Shown here: in pieces, positions 59,061 to 64,000 of the stretch
Layout: every line of letters starts with the position of its first letter
Position numbering within the stretch: the stretch's first letter is position 1
Assembly (NCBI GenBank): GCA_050485485.1
Contig: JBJHBM010000007.1
Span: 1-64,000, forward strand
Direction of reading: 5' to 3'
DNA from: WHSO01 sp050485485
GTDB taxonomy: Bacteria > Pseudomonadota > Alphaproteobacteria > SMXQ01
Length of the DNA stretch: 64,000 bases
Position numbers and translations under genes: made by a program
The notes under the pieces: generated by a model
What the model was told of the DNA's origin: nothing
The model's input: the letters and a program-made list of their open reading frames with translations, nothing else
Database searches by the model: none

Positions 59061-59369
59061 CTACAACCGGATCTCGACGTCCACGCCGGCGGCAAGATCG
59101 AGCTTCATCAGCGCATCCACCGTCTGGGGAGTCGGGTCCACGATATCCAACAGCCGCTTGTGGGTGCGGATTTCGAACTGTTCGCGGGATTTCTTGTCTA
59201 CATGAGGCGAGCGCAGAACCGTAAAGCGCTCGATAGAGGTCGGCAGCGGAATCGGACCGCGGACACGGGCCCCCGTGCGCTTGGCGGTCGAGACGATCTC
59301 GCTGGTCGACTGGTCCAGCAGGCGATGATCGAACGCCTTCAGCCTGATGCGGATATTTTGGCTTTCCAT
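59061..59369 (-). CDS. rpsJ: 30S ribosomal protein S10 (NusE)
   Basis: S10 (102 aa) is a head protein and, as NusE, also a transcription antitermination factor that binds NusB and NusG. IRIRLKAFDHRLLDQSTSEI and GARVRGPIPLPTSIERFTVL are typical. It is 33 bp after tuf and starts the S10 block; no L4-binding leader is apparent in that short gap. Confidence 0.98.
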   Translation of the reverse strand: MESQNIRIRLKAFDHRLLDQSTSEIVSTAKRTGARVRGPIPLPTSIERFTVLRSPHVDKKSREQFEIRTHKRLLDIVDPTPQTVDALMKLDLAAGVDVEIRL

Positions 59370-59402
59370 GATCCTGTCCCGTGTCTGGGCGCTTGCGCCT
59401 GC

Positions 59403-60593
<1,191 letters not shown>

Positions 60594-60614
60594 CTCTCTT
60601 CTCCGTCAATTCAA

Positions 60615-62693
<2,079 letters not shown>

Positions 62694-62741
62694 GACGAAT
62701 CCTGAACCTTGAATGTTGACGGCGAGCCGTTTCCGTCCCCG

Positions 62742-63212
62742 CTACCAGCGATAATGGGAGAAGGCCTTGTTGGCCTCCGCCATGCGATGGGTGTCCTCCC
62801 GCTTTTTCACCGCGTTGCCGCGGCTGTTGGAAGCATCGAGCAGTTCGCCCGAAAGGCGGTCCACCATCGTGTTCTCGTTGCGGGCGCGGGCGGCGTCGAT
62901 GATCCAGCGGATCGCAAGCGCCTGTCGGCGGTCGGCACGGACCTCGACCGGCACCTGATAGGTGGCGCCGCCGACACGGCGCGAACGCACCTCGATTGCC
63001 GGCTTCACATTGTCGAGCGCCTCGTGAAACACCTTGACCGGATCGCCCTTGGTCTTGGTCGCGATGGTGTCGAAGGCGCCGTAGACGATCCGCTCGGCAG
63101 CCGACTTCTTGCCGTCGTACATCAGGCAGTTCATGAACTTGGACACCACCACGTCCCCGAACTTCGGGTCGGGCAGGATCTCGCGCTTTTCCGCGGCGTG
63201 GCGACGGGACAT
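62742..63212 (-). CDS. rpsG: 30S ribosomal protein S7
   Basis: S7 (156 aa) organises the head of the small subunit and in E. coli is the translational repressor of the str operon. MSRRHAAEKREILPDPKFGD, VFHEALDNVKPAIEVRSRRV and RWIIDAARARNENTMVDRLS are canonical. It follows rpsL by 12 bp. Confidence 0.98.
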   Translation of the reverse strand: MSRRHAAEKREILPDPKFGDVVVSKFMNCLMYDGKKSAAERIVYGAFDTIATKTKGDPVKVFHEALDNVKPAIEVRSRRVGGATYQVPVEVRADRRQALAIRWIIDAARARNENTMVDRLSGELLDASNSRGNAVKKREDTHRMAEANKAFSHYRW

Positions 63213-63224
63213 CTCGGCCTCCCC

Positions 63225-63596
63225 TTACTTCGGACGCTTGGCGCCGTACTTGGAACGGCGCTGACGGCGCTCGACGACGCCCTGGGTGTCGAGCGTGCCG
63301 CGGATGATGTGATAGCGGACACCCGGAAGGTCCTTTACGCGGCCGCCGCGGATCATCACGACCGAGTGCTCCTGCAGGTTGTGCTTCTCACCAGGGATGT
63401 AGCTGATCACCTCGTAACCGTTGGTGAGCCGCACGCGCGCGACCTTGCGCTGCGCCGAGTTCGGCTTCTTCGGCGTGACCACGTAGACGCGCGTGCAGAC
63501 GCCGCGCTTCTGCGGACATGCCTGCATGGCGGGCGCCTTGTTGCGCGCCACCGGCCGCTGGCGCGGCTTGTTGATCAGCTGGTTCATCGTCGGCAT
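63225..63596 (-). CDS. rpsL: 30S ribosomal protein S12
   Basis: S12 (123 aa) is part of the decoding centre. The loops TPKKPNSAQRK (Lys43, Lys44) and GGRVKDLPGVRYH (Lys88) carry the wild-type lysines whose changes give streptomycin resistance, so a sensitive genotype is predicted. The start ATG 63596 has GGAAGG 8 bases upstream and gives MPTMNQLINKPR. The open frame extends 37 codons upstream without similarity to S12. It is the first gene of the block. Confidence 0.97.
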   Translation of the reverse strand: MPTMNQLINKPRQRPVARNKAPAMQACPQKRGVCTRVYVVTPKKPNSAQRKVARVRLTNGYEVISYIPGEKHNLQEHSVVMIRGGRVKDLPGVRYHIIRGTLDTQGVVERRQRRSKYGAKRPK

Positions 63597-63810
63597 CGGG
63601 CCAAACCTTCCAAAGTTGCCTTCCGGGCGCGCGAACAACGCGCGTTCACGTAATCCAAAACAAGCGAGCGCATGCGCAGCTGCCGCGATCCGCTCGCCAC
63701 TGTCCATAAAGACGGCCCGCGCGACCCGCGCGCAAGCCTATGTTTAGAGCCAAAAACTCTGGGACCGCGTCTAGGATGGACACCTACCACCGGGCCCGAA
63801 GGGAGCGCGC

Positions 63811-63839
63811 ATACTAGTGACGCGCCCGGATGGCGTCAA
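63811..63839 (-). promoter_or_regulatory. Putative promoter of the str-S10-spc-alpha block
   Basis: On the minus strand TTGACG (63834-63839) and TAGTAT (63811-63816) are exactly 17 bp apart. Start of transcription would be near 63804. A second TTGACG (63890-63895) has only a poor -10 (ATTTTT) at the right distance. Confidence 0.6.
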
Positions 63840-63956
63840 CCCCGATTTCGGGCCTGATTCCGCGCGAAAAATCGCGGATTCGCGGACGCCGTCAATCGCG
63901 CTCCGGGGGGCCTGAAATTACCGAAACCCACCCCTTAAATTAAGCGCCCCCGAACG

Positions 63957-63986
63957 CCCGCGCCCCGGACGGAACCGGGGCGCGGG
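63957..63986 (-). repeat. 12-bp perfect inverted repeat, possible terminator of the upstream gene
   Basis: CCCGCGCCCCGG (63957-63968) pairs with CCGGGGCGCGGG (63975-63986) around a 6-base loop. It lacks a T-run right after the stem in the minus direction. If rpoC ends just outside the window it could serve as its terminator or a 3' stabilising hairpin. Confidence 0.6.
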
Positions 63987-64000
63987 TCGGTCGCCCATAC

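Larger units (their letters stand above)
63597..64000. other. 404-bp non-coding region upstream of rpsL
   Basis: I see no gene here. The part nearest rpsL (63597-63804) would be a leader of about 208 bases with several GC-rich potential hairpins. A promoter candidate and a long inverted repeat lie further up. In most proteobacteria rpoC precedes rpsL, so its end may lie just beyond base 64000. Confidence 0.7.

Overview
The window is a GC-rich chromosomal segment of an alphaproteobacterium, probably near Rhodospirillales (order inferred, not tested). The evidence is gene content: accB-accC-aat, an NDUFA12-like complex I accessory subunit, an ATP12-family F1 assembly chaperone, a B12-dependent class II ribonucleotide reductase, clpS-clpA, and a full str-S10-spc-alpha ribosomal block without rpsD or rpmJ. 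All of it looks like core or ordinary metabolic DNA. I see no phage genes, insertion sequences, integrases or CRISPR arrays.

Layout: 1-2336 holds the end of accB, then accC and aat on the plus strand. 2273-3639 (minus) is NDUFA12, an MlaD-type protein and a DUF2155 protein. 3640-4003 is a control region with a 33-bp tandem repeat and two NrdR-type boxes in front of nrdJ (4004-7759), which ends in a strong terminator. A RidA-type protein, a K+/H+ antiporter and a FemAB-like protein follow. 11569-15440 (minus) is a DUF2189 membrane protein and clpS-clpA. 15685-22058 holds a lipoprotein, a D,D-carboxypeptidase with a SPOR domain, and a sugar-nucleotide operon (galU, ugd, phosphomannomutase, gamma-glutamylcyclotransferase-like). 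22142-23612 is a VWA protein and a membrane J protein resembling mitochondrial Tim14/Pam18.

23783-28835 carries four consecutive paralogous MFS transporters, the most unusual arrangement here. Next come an LhgO-like oxidoreductase, an unrecognised membrane protein, a MarC protein, and on the minus strand putA, DUF1489, a TPP-dependent enzyme, an SDR and mgtE. A tRNA-Leu(GAG), lipB, an acylphosphatase, ATP12, a DASS permease, rluC-type and rarA genes lead to 45054.

45251-63596 (minus) is the ribosomal block, read from rpsL down to rplQ. It has a promoter candidate upstream of rpsL, a near-consensus internal promoter before rpsM, and a terminator after rplQ.

Connections: aat, clpS and clpA are three parts of the N-degron pathway within 14 kb. 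galU, ugd and the phosphomutase make precursors for surface polysaccharide. NDUFA12, ATP12 and the Tim14-like protein are families shared with mitochondria. No complete, clearly novel multi-gene system is proven. The MFS quartet and its divergent VWA/J-protein pair are the best candidates for follow-up.
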